Positions 10,063-32,395 are shown, counted from the stretch's first letter. The stretch is 64,000 nucleotides of DNA from Rhynchonema sp. JSB1_4 (GCA_030248065.1 JASAMV010006919.1:62001-126000); one strand, 5' to 3'. Notes: generated by a model not told the origin, from the letters alone. Made by a program: numbers and translations.

Positions 10063-10807
10063 GAAACCACCCGAAAATAAAACAATCGCACACATCATTC
10101 TTGAAGATATCTGAAATTAAATTTGAGAAAATGCAGCCTTAATTATCCAGCTGACCAAAATGGCATTTGTAACCACTAAGAAAATTAAACCGTACTATGA
10201 GATAGTACGACTTACGCTGAGAAATTACATGACCGAAAAATTATGACACAGCGTACAATTACAAAGGTCGTTGACATGGAACCAACTCGTATACATTCAA
10301 TCAAATAGCCTATCATACAATGTACAATGGGCTTCTTAGCCAAACAAATGATCTAAAGTGATTCAGCTACTAAACTGATTGTGATTCATTGACTCATGAT
10401 TCTAATATAAGGCATTCTCGATCTCTTATTGTGCTTTCTTGAAGCGGGCAGCGAGTGAACTGGTCTTCCTCCACCGCGGCATTTCCATGACCAGGTGGCG
10501 GAATTTCATCGGGACACGCAGGTTTTTACTCCAAGAAACAGCTTGTTTCGAGGGGATTTATTTATGGCAGGCACAATATTGCGGGGAGGGCAACGCTCAC
10601 TCACCACCATCACACAAAATCTCACTCCCATTGCTCTATCAGAGCACGGACAGCAGATGTTTGAATATGACCCCTCCGTGACCGGTCGCTGACCATTGGT
10701 GTATAATGTGACAGGAGCGCAAAGCCGTTTGTCAGCAGATCTCGGAATGACACTCAATTTTGGCGCCAATTTTTTTCACGTCCATTTTTTTCGATTGTGT
10801 CAGAGGC
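10063..10807. other. 3' flank and spacer without recognised genes
   Basis: AT-rich sequence follows copy 2 (AATAAAACAATC at 10076 is a candidate poly(A) signal). Short open frames at 10439-10769 show no protein features and have no splice support. Confidence 0.4.
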
Positions 10808-10989
10808 GTATACTCTGACAATTGTTTTGGGAGAAACTTTTCAACTTCGTTGCCTGATCCGTAAAGCGCATGATGCGTGCACTGATTATAGCGCTCACGT
10901 GACTTCTGTAGCCAGTGCACGCATAATGCGCTTTACGGATCAGGCAACGAGGTTGAAAAGTTTCTCACAAAAGAAATGCCAGAGTATAC
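10808..10989. mobile_element. Foldback MITE, GTATACTCTGACA family, copy 1
   Basis: The left arm GTATACTCTGACA continues through CAACTTCGTTGCCTGATCCG. The right arm is its inverted copy and ends TGCCAGAGTATAC. The arms are about 70 bp with a short centre. Copies 2 and 3 are at 23672-23893 and 32684-33116. No coding sequence. Confidence 0.75.
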
Positions 10990-11271
10990 ATACCTACACA
11001 CAAGGTTGGCTTTTCACACCAACCAGTAGTGGCGGTGGACGGACACAGACGTTGTCTCACACACATAAACATCAACCGTAACATTTAGGTGGGTTTCACA
11101 ATGCATGCGCGTTTGCGCGTCAGCAAGTGTTGAAGTGTAAGCCGAAGGTTGAAGCGCAAACGCGCATACATTTGTGCCTACGCCTCAGAAGTTGAGCGAC
11201 TTCTACGTCCTCCGTCTCCAATTGTTGACGTGAAACGTTCCACCGTTCCGCAACTTCAGGTTACGTCACAG

Positions 11272-11316
11272 CATTGCAACCAGGTAGATCATACCCGAGC
11301 TTTGCTTCTTGACCTT
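11272..11316 (-). pseudogene. Copied fragment of ABT1 exon 1
   Basis: About 45 bp match the antisense of ABT1 exon 1 (31571-31613) with only a few differences. On the minus strand it reads KVKKQSSGMIYLVA where ABT1 has KVKKQSSGVIYLAA, then hits a stop. It directly precedes (11319-11631) a truncated copy of the CAGGGTTGGATT element that is whole at 36741-37504. This looks like a gene fragment carried by, or joined to, a transposon. It has no function of its own. Confidence 0.6.
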
Positions 11317-11318
11317 CC

Positions 11319-11631
11319 GGTATAAGTTTATCTCTATTCAAATTTGTCACAAAAATTCGCAAACAGAAGGTTGGCCTTTTGTCACGTGTACCCACAGAGT
11401 TCTCAAAGTCATGGCCAAATTGATTCGATCGCAGTTGACCGACAACATGCAAGTCAGTGGAAAAGCTCTCTTTTGTGTCCCTCAAAACATACCTAACTAA
11501 AATGTTTCAGCAATTTCATTCATCAAGAAACCAATTTTTGGTGGTCCGAAATAAAAAAAGTAATTTTTAAAAAAATTGAAGGAGTTTTTTAAAAGTTCGA
11601 TAATAAAATAAATATTTTTTTAATCCAACCC
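11319..11631. mobile_element. Truncated hAT-type element, CAGGGTTGGATT family
   Basis: The right end AATCCAACCCTG (11620-11631) and about 300 bp inside it match 37180-37504 in the spartin intron, including TTTCATTC.TCAAGAAACC and GTGTCCCTCAAAAC. The left end is missing. ABT1-like sequence adjoins on the left. Confidence 0.6.
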
Positions 11632-12881
11632 TGCCTATGGGCAAGGATAGAAAAGCGAACCAAGCCGCTGAAGTGTTCTATGTAGGTATGTACGTATGTC
11701 TGAAACCATTTTTGTTCCAGAATATGGACGATTCAATATAAATGATTGTGGGTTGCACATTTTTAATGAATCTTGAACTTTTTAGTGAATGTACAGGTTG
11801 TACTGGGTTCACACTATAGGTCAACACCATGGGTTGACGCCAAAGCATTAGCCCGTATTTGCGATCACCCACCGCCACAAAGCGCGTGTTGTAGCCTGTG
11901 GGTGTATGACTACAAATTGTTCTTGTGCTCAAAATTGGGCGCCAAAGTATTCTGTCACACAGATGATGTGCACAGCTTGAGCCGGATTATGATGCCTGCT
12001 GTTTGGCACTGTGAGCCTGCTTTGCGCCACAGGGGAGGGGATTATGGGCTGAACCAACAGCCAATCACTGATGGGTCTGTGTGCTATATAAACGAGTGGG
12101 TTTGCTCAGCTGTACTCCATATCGTTGCGCAACTTCAGGTCGACGTGACCGAAAGAAGAACCCGAGTGGCAGATTCACGTGTATAAAGGCAGTCTACGTG
12201 AGGTTGTCAGCTTATCGACACATGATCTTTGCACATCAGAATTACGGTGGGTTACGGTATTCGGGGGCTGCCCGACAAGCTCCCGCAGACTGCCTTTAAC
12301 TTCATTATTATTATCACGGGTGCACAACCAGACGAAACATTAAGTTGAAATATTCAAACAAACGTGAACAATTTTAACGACCAAGTAACCGACAGACCAG
12401 ACGCGGATTGAGTGCGAAGAAAATGCGATGCAAAAACGATGACGTGTATTATACAACAGAAAGCTTGATCACACACAATTGGCTGACCAGCAGAAACGCA
12501 TAGTTCGTTAGAAAGATACGACGCAACGCAGCAATAACTACGTAGCAGAGTGCACAGGGAATAATGTCGAGCTCGGTGACCAGATGGACTCTGTCTTGTC
12601 ACGGGATAAAACTACTGACAATATCGATGCTATCAGCTTCTTCTTTGCTAACTCCAAGGATGTTGCAGAAGTACTTTTCAGTAATTGACTTCTTTTAGTC
12701 TTGGTTTTGCGACTGAGTCAAAAATTTTTGTTAAATATAAATTATCTCTCTCGCTTTTACGCCACTGGCGAAATACTTGTCAACCAACACAAATGGGCGT
12801 GCATAAAATGACCTTAGCGACCAGACCAAAACCAATCAATACGGAAAGCCACTTGTGCACCACCCTTTCGTTCTCAGTCAA
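11632..12881. other. Spacer downstream of TBCD without recognised genes
   Basis: No gene with convincing features is seen. Open frames here (for example 11773-12186 plus) show no domain. A small inverted repeat joins AAAGGCAGTCTACG (about 12185) to its complement near 12284-12297. The 3' UTR of TBCD would fall near 12.9 kb. Confidence 0.35.
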
Positions 12882-23050
<10,169 letters not shown>

Positions 23051-23671
23051 GTTGATCGGTTAATAATGCAATGCGAGAGAAAATTGGGACGTCTGCAAGA
23101 ATACAATGAAAGAGAAAATGCAAATCCCGAATTCGTGTTGTGAACGAGACGTGAAAGTACAGCAAGCAAGTATACGAGCGTTAGTCGTTGACAACTAATA
23201 TCAGACAAGACACACCAGTGAACTGCACCCGAGCAAAACGGATCAACTTTATTCTTGGCGTCCATTACTTTCATATTGATCCAGATAAAAAAACAACAAA
23301 AATCAGCATCACTTATAAGTGAAAGACACAAAAACAACAATTCGGCATTCTAATATGCAACAATCAACATGTCAACACATACATGTCATGTGTCAAACGC
23401 CCTGACAACGAATACAAATCCCGCGTTACTCCCAACAGCGGCCAGATGGGTCTGTTTGAAGTTGGGACAACATTGGACACGATTAAGTGACGTGATGGGG
23501 AAGCCGGTCTCGAACTCGGCCTTCTGCCACTCCTCATGGCTGCGGGGAAGATCGCTGCCGTCCTGTGCGGGAAAGACACGTACAGCCCATCCATATCATC
23601 ATGGCACTGATGCACACACAATATGCATAGTGCATAACCTTGTGGTTGCGAGGAGTGCCATGACGAAATGT

Positions 23672-23893
23672 GTATACTCTGGCACTACTTTTGGGCGAAA
23701 CTTTTCAAACGCGTTGCCTGATCCGTAAAGCACATTACGCGTGTATTAGCTGCTGCAGCAGTCACGTGACCAACATCTCAACGCACAAGTCTAACGGAGC
23801 GAATTGCGAAATGCTGCGAAACTCAGCTGGCTGCGACAGTTGCGTCAGGCAACGCGTTTGAAACGTTTCTCTCAAAGGTGTTGTTAGAGTGAA
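23672..23893. mobile_element. Foldback MITE, GTATACTCTGACA family, copy 2
   Basis: The left arm GTATACTCTGGCACTAC..GTTGCCTGATCCGTAAAGC pairs with a shorter right arm (GTCAGGCAACGCGTTTGAAA) ending near GTTAGAGTGAAC. It occupies the spacer between TBCD and the GTF3C2-like gene. More diverged than the copy at 10808. Confidence 0.65.
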
Positions 23894-23978
23894 CGCTTGT
23901 GGTATTTTTAGATGACCATGGGCATGAAAACAGCATGAATTCTCACCAACAACGCCAATCACATGAAAAATAAAATCA

Positions 23979-26900
23979 TCAACAAACTCTGAGCGAAACC
24001 ACCAATTTCAGATTTTCATCGCACTGTCCGTACTCCCAGCACTCAGCAGCTGGCATACCTTGATCGTTCACCCGTTCACTGGTCACGTGCAGAACGCCCT
24101 GAAAAAAAGCGTTCAGAAAATATGGAGGGCAAGTGCACTGATGGAACAAACAGCTTACATATGAACAGCGATAACTTCGGAAAACGGTTACCAACCACGA
24201 ATGACAAAAAGAATACAAAAGCCTACGTGAGTATAAGCAGCAAGTGGATTTGCCAACCTTAATTCTGAAATCGCGGCAGCCCACCGTCTGTCTGGTGTCC
24301 GTCGGCGGGAATATGCTGAATGGCAAACGGTACACGTGACCGTTTTGGTCGGCCGACACGAGCTGCTGTTGGGCGGGGCACACGCACAAATCCTGAAATG
24401 ACGACTAATATAACTAATAGTTTGTTTAATACAAATAAAGAGAAAATGCGCGTACGTACATTCAACGGAAACATGTGTCTGTTGAGTTGTGATTCGAACG
24501 TGTTCATGTTGCCGTGCACGTCCACACACACGCACGCTGTGGACTGCATCATGTAGAAACTGCGCGCCCAATTGGAACCGAAGTTCAGCGGCAACGTGAC
24601 ACTGCAATGTGATTGGATGTGTGGATGTGTGGGCGATCGCATCGATGGGCATGATAACAAACGATTGGCTGATGGTAGTAGTCTCTGGTCGAACATTTAT
24701 TGATTTGTAAACATCAACCTCGCTCTGGGTCGGTCTCGAGTCTACTCCCTGTCTGAGACCGACTCCGCACCGAGGCTAATCGTCACTGAGTACTCAGGCT
24801 GCCATTTTTTGGCTGAAAAGCTGGAGCGCATGAACATCAAAGCGGCCAACTGAGCGAAACGCACTGATTGGCGGTGACCATGCAGGACTTCACTCTCGGC
24901 ACAGTTCGCACCAGATAACCAGTGCACTTTGGCTTGTCCGTGTTCGATACGTACTGGCGGATGCTGTGGTCGTAGACGTGCATGGTGCGGTCAAGGCACG
25001 ACATTACTACTGAAACATTAGGAACGAATGTGATTCTCAGATTGAGCTAGTTCTTCACTCAGCCCCGGTTCGTGTCACAACTCAACAGTAACGTATTGCT
25101 ATTCCCGAAATTGAGTGTGATTTTGCCGCGCCATTTTCGACAGAACGCACAAACCAAAAAACACAAACAACCCACCCCAACCCCCAAACCAAAAACCACC
25201 CCCACCCCACCAATAGCTTGATGCTTCAAGCAACACATTAGAAAAAACTGAGTTGCAGCCCAAATGTTGCCAAATTTCATGCAGCTGAAACAATAGTGGA
25301 CATCATCATTCTAACAAGCCACATCTGATAAATGTGCACCCAAACTGTAACATAAATGCACCAAACCTTTCTCATCCACTCCACCCAACCATTGCACATT
25401 GACGACCCTCGATCGCCAAAGATCAAACTCATTGATCACGAGTGGCACACACGGCTGTTCGCCTGATAATGTCCATAGCAACACATAGCCTGAAAATGGC
25501 ACACATACGGTGCTACACAATCTAATGCTTACAAGGTGACTCAAAAGTGCCTGGCCCCCAACCATCAGCAGCCAATCCCAACAACATGTCGTGCTCCAAA
25601 TGCCATTGCAATTGTACGATGGGTGGTGATGGCGTATCATCGGCGTACGTCCGTCCATTGAGCACAAAGTTCGCTTCGATCTCATAATCACCCTTGTTCG
25701 CGTAGCGCACGCCTTTCGATTGCAATAAATCGTTGCTGAGTCTGGTGGTAGAGAACAATAATAATATTGTGTATTGCTGTGGCGAGCATTGGTGCTCGGC
25801 TAGCTTGTTACCAGTCAGTGATTTGGCTGCTTCTAAAGGGGAGATGCTGTACCTTGGGGCCAAAAAAGGGGGCGATACCCGGGCACTATACCCAGAATCT
25901 TGGCGGGACATACTATACGTTTGGGGCCTCCCCACCCCCAGCCAGAGCACAGTTACCAGTGGAACACCGGTATACGATTACGAACAATCTTAACTCAACG
26001 ACAAGGCCAAAGCACATGCTTTTCACATGCTGATGCTGATAGTAATGTTGCCAACGCATTTGTTGCGCATCCAAGTGTGTTATACCACACCACCTAAGGT
26101 AGCAACCATTGGTGACATTTTCGAAACCGTGTAAAGGTTAGTTGGGTGTAAAGGTCGGTGGAAAGCTCGGTCGACAGCTCAGTGTGATAGACCTCGGTGT
26201 AAACTTGAAACATTCCACGTTAATAACAGGCAACGTTTCACGTTTACACCGAGCTACGCCGACCGAGCTTTCGACCGAACTTTACGCCGACCTTTACGCC
26301 CAACTGACTTTTACACCGTTTCGAAAATTCCACCCCAAGTGTTCATTTCTTCGCGCTTATTTGGGGGGACTGCCGTGGCGCGCTATAGATGGCACACATC
26401 GCACGTGTGTTCATAGCAGAGGCGAGACACGCAGCCAGCTTCGTTCGCATGAACCACATGTAGCAGGCGCGCATCGACGCCAAGAGTATTAGCTCGACAC
26501 AATCGTATCCCCGAAACGACCCCGACCAACCCGAGTCCAATGACACAACCAGTGGAAGTGCCAGCGGTCAGCAGACCCGCACAGTTGGTGAACAACACAT
26601 TCGGACACCAGGCCAGCTCGAGCGCCGTGCCGCGTTTGTGTGACAAAAGCGTGATCAGCTCGCTGCTGATCCGATGCGCTCTGCAGCAATGTTTAGTTGT
26701 TTGGCTTGTGTGGCCGTTGATCGGAATGATATCAAACGTGCGTTCATGTGGTTGTTGCACGCAAGTGCCCAGCAACGGTGTGTGGTTCGTAGTACCACTT
26801 TTTTTGTGTGGAATGTTTTCAAGTTTGCAGGTGAAAATGGAACGCAGATGGAAGATGTTGAGGTCAGTGATGTAGTTGGTCCGAGCAAGAAAGCTAGCTA

Positions 26901-29900
26901 GCTGGAGGGTTCCGGCACAAGAAAGCTAGCTAACTAGCTGGGTACCCCGATTTGCACGGGGGGTATTGGTCCAGAAGTCAAAAACAGGGGTATAAAAATT
27001 GGTCGAAATTATGCTAAAATAAGGCTTTAAATGCGTATTTTTGTGCACGTGTGAGAAAATTTGAACGAATTTGACCATTTTGGCCCATAAAATGGTCATT
27101 TTGGCACTAAAATCAACAATTTTTTTACTTGATGACCGGAGCAAGAAAGCTAGCTAGCCCGTTTGGGGGGTATGGGTTTCGGAGCAAGAAAGCTACCTAG
27201 CAGTTGCATTAGTCAAGTCTAATTCTACAAATGTTGTGTAACAAATCGTGCACTAATATACGCACTTGACATTCTCCTCCACCCTCCACAACTGAATACA
27301 TCCATCGTCCCTGTCCATTGAGCGCATGTCCACATCGGTGCTCACCGACACTGCCAGCACTTGCGATGATGTTTCAATACCAGGCAGCCACGCACACGAC
27401 AACACTGGACCGCCGCAGAACAGCACTCCTGTGATTAGGGTTAGAGGTCCGGGGGGGAACGACACCCGACACTTGGAGGCACCCGACACCTACACTTTTT
27501 TGACACCTGACACCCGACATCCCTCTAACCATAACCATACTCCTGATCCAAGATGGAATCGCACAGCGATTATTTGCCAGTGGTATGGACTTTGCTGGCA
27601 GTTGGGTCGGGTATGGGAACTTCACTTTAATTTGGCATCGTCGAAATCATTTTATGATAATACACACATCCGTGAAACGTCATTCAGCTGGCCACTTGTG
27701 TCTATTGTATGTGCTGCTTCACAGCGTGGTGCGTGATGCACAAATACATTTTGATGATGCCAAGTCCAAGTCAACACCGCGCTCCCGTCCACACGGATGT
27801 CAGAGTGGCTCGTGAAAAAAGAATCAAGTAGTGCACAACATACCAGCGCCACTCTCACTCTTCTCATCCCTCAACGGCGCGTACGTTCTGGCTGATGTTT
27901 CACTGGCAAATTGCAGGCGAATCGACCGTTCCATTGGAATCTGATCTTTGATCAACGCCAGCACGCTGTGATTTGAATATGAATTCAGAATAAAAACATA
28001 AAATGTGCATCGCACAATTGTAGAAAGAGAAGGAATGCGACAGACCGTTGGCCCGTTAAGCGCGACGCCGAACAACTGGGCAGATTCGAAAGACACACCG
28101 ACGTTCGGCACGAAAAACTGCAAAGACTGTGTTAGGTTCGGCTTCGGGGCAGACCAATATCAAAAATAAAATCCTGAAAATAAACTATAGGCAAACCAGC
28201 CGTACTTTCCAGTCTATCACCCTGAATTTTTACACACAAAAAATGTTTCGGGTTGGCGGACGGGCAACTGAGCAAAGCACATTTGAGCAAGACCACTTTG
28301 AGCAAGTGAAAAAGAGCAGAGTCCAAAAGAGCAGAACCTAAAAACGAATAGGCCTAAGCCTAAGTCCAAACACAAAACTGATCTTAAGTGTAGGCCTAAG
28401 CCTAAGCCTAAGCCTGATACCAAAATCAGCCTAAGCCTAAACCATTGGAACAAAATAAGTGCTCTGCTCTTTTGGCCCTGCTCTTTTTCACTTGCTCAAA
28501 GTGGTCTTGCTCAAATGTGCTTTGCTCAATTGTCCGGCCACCTTCGGGTTACTGCAGCCACGTGGCGCGTGTGAAAGAGCCAAGATCATGAAACATTTAG
28601 CGCGCGTTTGGGTGTGTTGTTTATCGGCTGAGCGCCGCGCGAGACAGGGCTACAGTAACCCGAAACACTTCAAGTGTGTAAGAATTCAGGGTGATACGGT
28701 ATGGTCTAGGTCTGCAAGGCACGGCTGGTTTGCCTTTAGCAAATGACCTGTTCTTCTGTCCATGATCCAGGTCGGTCACGCACTTCTCCCAGCGCTTCTC
28801 ATCTTCAGCCGAGGCTCTTTCTGAAATCTCTTGCAATTGGTGACGATAAAATAGCAGGTCCTGCGCAACTTAGAACGATTAATGTTCACTGAGCGAAATG
28901 CAACAACAACAACAACAACAACACCCACTTTTCTTGCGTCGTTTCGTCGACACCCGATTGGCGCCAACGGCCACCAGTGATGCCATGCCGTCACCGTCAG
29001 CTTCAATGCCAATGGCCCAATCATCCGCCATGTCCGACTCACCATCACCACTGTCGTCATCCGGCTGCGTACAAGTATGAAACGTGAAACATCTGTCAAA
29101 CAAATCGAACAAGAACGGTTGATTATGGTCGGGTCGGGCTTGGTCGCGAGTGGAAAATGGGCGGGACCACATCGTTGCGATGTCGTTGTTTCTTTGAGTT
29201 TGTACAGCGTGAATGTTTCTCACATCTTACGGGGAGCGGTTCTTATGCTGGACAATCACAGAAACAAAATCGGATGGCCGAACCCGTTTTGCACCTTCGA
29301 CCAGGCCCGACCCGCCAGCCAGTAAAGTGCATACCGGCCGAAATGTTTCACCATGCTCTGTGATACGCACATTGGGACAGGAATGACAATTATTCGTACA
29401 TTTCCAACAAATCACCTGAAAATCCGCATCCGTAATGGTGCGTTGCGGTTTGCGCGCTTTGCGTTTGTTGCGTCCGGTACCGGCCTTCATTGCGGCCGTC
29501 AGCAAACCAGCGTAATCGCCACTCTTAGCGTTCGACTCGGATTTACGGCTGCTGAAATATTTCATCATATTTCATAATAATAATGCACAAATGAAATGTC
29601 TTTTGGGTTTCACGAAGCGCAACAAGGACTTCAGCCACACCTACCTTTTCACCACCGGATCATCCGCTTTCGTGTGCAATTCCCCCATAATACTGTCGAT
29701 TTGCGTCGTCAAGTCGAGACCATGTGCATTCTGTAAATGTCGTTCGAGTTTGTGCCTGGCCATTGAGCGCAGACAATGTGGACACAGCGCACGGGCTGGC
29801 GTCGATGTTTCACGCATGATTGACGTCTGCTTGCGTTTCTTCGACACTCGTTTGGAACGAGCACGAGTCCGTTCCGGCTGCTCTCTATTGACATCAGCAG

Positions 29901-29934
29901 TCTGCTGTCTGGCAGACGTGGCACGGCGCGGCAT
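23979..29934 (-). CDS. WD40 protein like TFIIIC subunit GTF3C2
   Basis: Exons: 29934-29645, 29551-29416, 29064-28929, 28868-28748, 28117-28046, 27965-27844, 27428-27266, 26680-26531, 25741-25563, 25489-25367, 25009-24928, 24601-24460, 24392-24258, 24098-23979 (656 aa). A basic N-terminus with one C2H2 zinc finger (CPHCLRSMARHKLERHLQNAHG spacing, about residues 46-67) and an acidic linker precede degenerate WD repeats: LFCGGPVLSCAWLPG then GCIQLWRV, GTALELAWCPN, IVQLQWH with AADGYVLLWTLSG, CLDRTMHVYD. The GGPV..AW plus IQLW pattern is typical of the TFIIIC110 family, which helps recruit RNA polymerase III to tRNA genes in the nucleus. The family call is by pattern and could be another nuclear WD40 protein. 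The exon at 28117-28046 is the least certain. Introns carry several MITEs. Confidence 0.68.
26111..26334. mobile_element. Foldback MITE, GGTGANATTTTCGAAAC family, copy 2
   Basis: Ends GGTGACATTTTCGAAACC and CGTTTCGAAAATTCCACC. The centre matches the copy at 17799-18010 almost base for base (TTGAAACATTCCACGTTAAT). It lies in an intron of the GTF3C2-like gene. Confidence 0.75.
26868..27200. mobile_element. hAT-type MITE, CAGTGATGTAGTTGG family
   Basis: The left end CAGTGATGTAGTTGGTCC is followed by repeated AAGAAAGCTAGCTAGC. The interior GGGGGTATTGGTCCAGAAG matches 46619 onward. The right end is degraded (AAGCTACCTAGCAGTTG). It lies in an intron of the GTF3C2-like gene. Confidence 0.65.
27436..27532. 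mobile_element. Short TAGGGTTAGAGG element
   Basis: TAGGGTTAGAGGTCCGG at the left and GACATCCCTCTAACC at the right bracket CACCCGACAC repeats. It is a 97-bp version of the elements at 36698 and 55135-56493. It begins 8 bp upstream of an exon of the GTF3C2-like gene, inside the acceptor region of the intron. Confidence 0.65.
28190..28745. mobile_element. Nested foldback elements with TTAGGC core
   Basis: The outer arms are GGCAAACCAGCCGT..CCCTGAATT (28191-28230) and the inverted AATTCAGGGTGATACGGT..GGCTGGTTTGCC (28683-28735). Inside lies a second foldback (about 28262-28545) with arms CAAAGCACATTTGAGCAAGA, and a core of CCTAAG/GCCTAA telomere-like units. The same inner family is found at 49677-49878. 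It lies in an intron of the GTF3C2-like gene. Confidence 0.7.
28897..28925. repeat. CAA microsatellite
   Basis: About nine CAA units lie immediately downstream of the donor at 28928 in an intron of the GTF3C2-like gene. Confidence 0.8.
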
Positions 29935-30238
29935 ACTGTAGCATTGGGACAATAACAATTTGTATCAATTAATATGTACAGTGCAAAATGTAAACGTCGA
30001 AATCCGTGTTTAGTATTACACGTTGCATGGAGTAGCATGACGGAGTGGACAGGCTATATAATAGGTCGAACTGTTGGACTGGTAACGCAAAGTGGCACTT
30101 TGCAGGAATGCAAACCAACGTCAGATAAACAGATCCACCGATACCGTACATAAAATTTTTTAATTGTTATTTATTAGCATTATCGTTTAGAATTCTGACA
30201 GTGAAAGGCAACGCAGAGATAATCGAGCGACATCAGAA

Positions 30239-31690
30239 TCATTCGGCAAAAATCAACGACATAATTTTATCAGTCTCCTTCTTGTTCTTCTCCGTCGGTT
30301 TGGCTGGTTGTTTCTGTCGGATTTGTCGCTGATATTGCTCCCATTTGCCGCCCTTCTTCAGAACTCGTTCTTCTAGTGCTGCCAGCTTGGTGCCCTTTTC
30401 CACCTACAAAGTTAGTTTTTTATACTTTGTCAATGTGCAAGGATCTCAAAATCGAACATGAAACATCAAATGCTGCAACAACCTGTGCGGCAAAGAAATT
30501 CGCCTGTCGTTTAGCGTGCGTTGCTTCAGCACTCATTCGTTGTTGATGTACGGCACGCTCGAAGTTGAGCTGTTCGCTCAGATGCACCCACTTGAAACTG
30601 AAACATCAGGAGGTCTGCTAACATGCTGAATAGGATCGGACACAATGGCGTAAATTTTCACACCAATGGTTTTGTTGGCTATTAGGCATGCACTGAGCGT
30701 TAGCGAAACCCAAGTCCGAACCAGAATTCGAGAAAAGCTAATTTGGTACGTACTACTAGTTGTCGGTGGTTCCGGTATCTCTGCACTAGGATTACAAAGC
30801 CGCGCAAGAAGTTCCCCCCGCGCCCAGTGTGGTTCCTGGTAAGGCGGAAAATTAGTGAACCTCCCTACTTTCTTGGAGGGTAACCTCCCTGGGGTAAGGG
30901 GAAAGACCAAAATCCAGGAAAAAGTCACTTTTTGAAGAGGAAAATTTGACCCATTTTTGCCCCTTGGGAAATAACTGCTCACAAAAAAGGTATTTTGGAG
31001 ACATTTGACAAAAAATCACACCAGATGCTAAAAAATGCCTATTTTGGGCAAAAATTAGCGAAATTACTGTGATCAGAAAATTGGGGAAAAGTTGTGTTGT
31101 ACTGTACGTTGCCGTTGGTCGGGGAAACTGGTGTACCTAAGGGGGAGCCATCCAGGAACTGCAGTGCCTGCGTCGCTCACCCGTGCAAATATTTCATCGT
31201 CCATAGGCACTCGGCCGATTTGCTTCGTTTCTTGCCGCCAACGGCCGTATTATTCAACGACAGCGCCACTCGTTTGGCCACACTTTTGCTCGCAAACTCC
31301 ACCCAACCCTCGCTGTATGCCCTGCGTTTCTTGCCCTGGTCGTTGCGCGACTTGTCCGGTGCCAGATAGATACGGCCCATCTGTGCAAAAAGAAACGTAC
31401 CAGAAATCTGATCAAAATGATAATTATGTGCATTAAATGGACACCATGCCTATGTGAGCGATAAAGTTGGACGGAGCAAACAAACTGGCGTTTTCAAATA
31501 AAAAACAACCAACTTTTCCATAAACGGACAACATTTCCTTGAGTCGACTGGATGACATGTGATACGGTATTGCAGCCAGGTAGATCACACCCGAGCTTTG
31601 TTTCTTGACTTTCTTTTCCTGTTGCGACCCTTCAGTGGCCCGGATCTCATCAGAAGTTGATGGCTGCTCAGATTCATCGACGTCAGACAT
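30239..31690 (-). CDS. ABT1: Activator of basal transcription 1 (ESF2/ABT1 family)
   Basis: Exons: 31690-31514, 31380-31181, 30597-30483, 30403-30239 (218 aa, phases consistent). An acidic N-terminus and a KKVKK patch precede an RRM-like fold: VIYLAAIPYHMSSSRLKEML (about residues 35-54), YGKMGRIYLAPD, then WVEFASKSVAKRVALSLNNT and KYLHGFKWVHLSEQL. A lysine-rich coiled C-terminus (QKQPAKPTEKNKKET) follows. This layout is that of ESF2/ABT1, a nucleolar protein required for early 18S rRNA processing. The stop lies 304 bp upstream of the GTF3C2-like start on the same strand. Intron 2 carries a transposon (30825-31166). A fragment of exon 1 has been copied to 11272-11316. Confidence 0.92.
30825..31166. 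mobile_element. Old hAT-type element in an ABT1 intron
   Basis: Ends CAGTGTGGTTCCTGG and CCAGGAACTGCAGTG. Flanks CCCGCGCC and CCTGCGTC agree at six of eight positions. The interior AGGAAAAAGTCACTTTTTGA matches 3070 and 4810. It ends only 14 bp before the donor of ABT1 exon 2. Confidence 0.65.
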
Positions 31691-32395
31691 TTTTATGACA
31701 AAGAACTACAATCACGAATGCATCGCTGCGTATGGAACACAAACATTAGTTCATCCGTAGAGTAGCCCCAAATATCTGGGTTACGGCAAACACCGTCCAC
31801 GAAACCGACAAGTAAAACAGATATCAGCACCATTTCTCACACTGTTTATCTACATGACAGTGGATTATTATGGAGTAAGGCAAGGCATTATCAAACAAGA
31901 CGGAAAGTAACAAGAACAGATCGCTTGAACATTATTATACAATTCGGGATCACAGCATGGTGCATCCAAGAAATAAAGCAAACCGCGGGCTAAATTCAGT
32001 TTTTGTGCCAATATAGGCAGAGATATCAGAAGCACAATGAATCTTCGTGTCAATAAATAAAACTTGAGATTGTCAAGCGTACAAAATAATCTAAAGTTTT
32101 CAATTATGCTGAACGTGCTAAAATATACAGAAAATGAAAAACAAATTATGCAAAAGTGGAGAAAAATAGCAACCAACAGAGGAGAATCACAACAACAAAA
32201 CAATCACTGAGTGTCCCGATACAGCGCTCTAACGTGGTGTGGGGTGAAATAAAAGCACAGAAACAAACCATTATGGATTAAATGGGCACTCGAAATTTGT
32301 TGTCCAGAAACCGAATAAATCTCTTAAAATTCAAATAACACTCAAAAACGGGTTTCAGACAAGAAAGAAGACAAAAGGACACAGCATCCGATCGC

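Noticed and set aside
30460..30483. Alternative reading through the ABT1 donor at 30482
   Set aside because: Continuing the frame gives no ABT1 match, whereas splicing to 30403 restores VEKGTKLAALEERV in phase.
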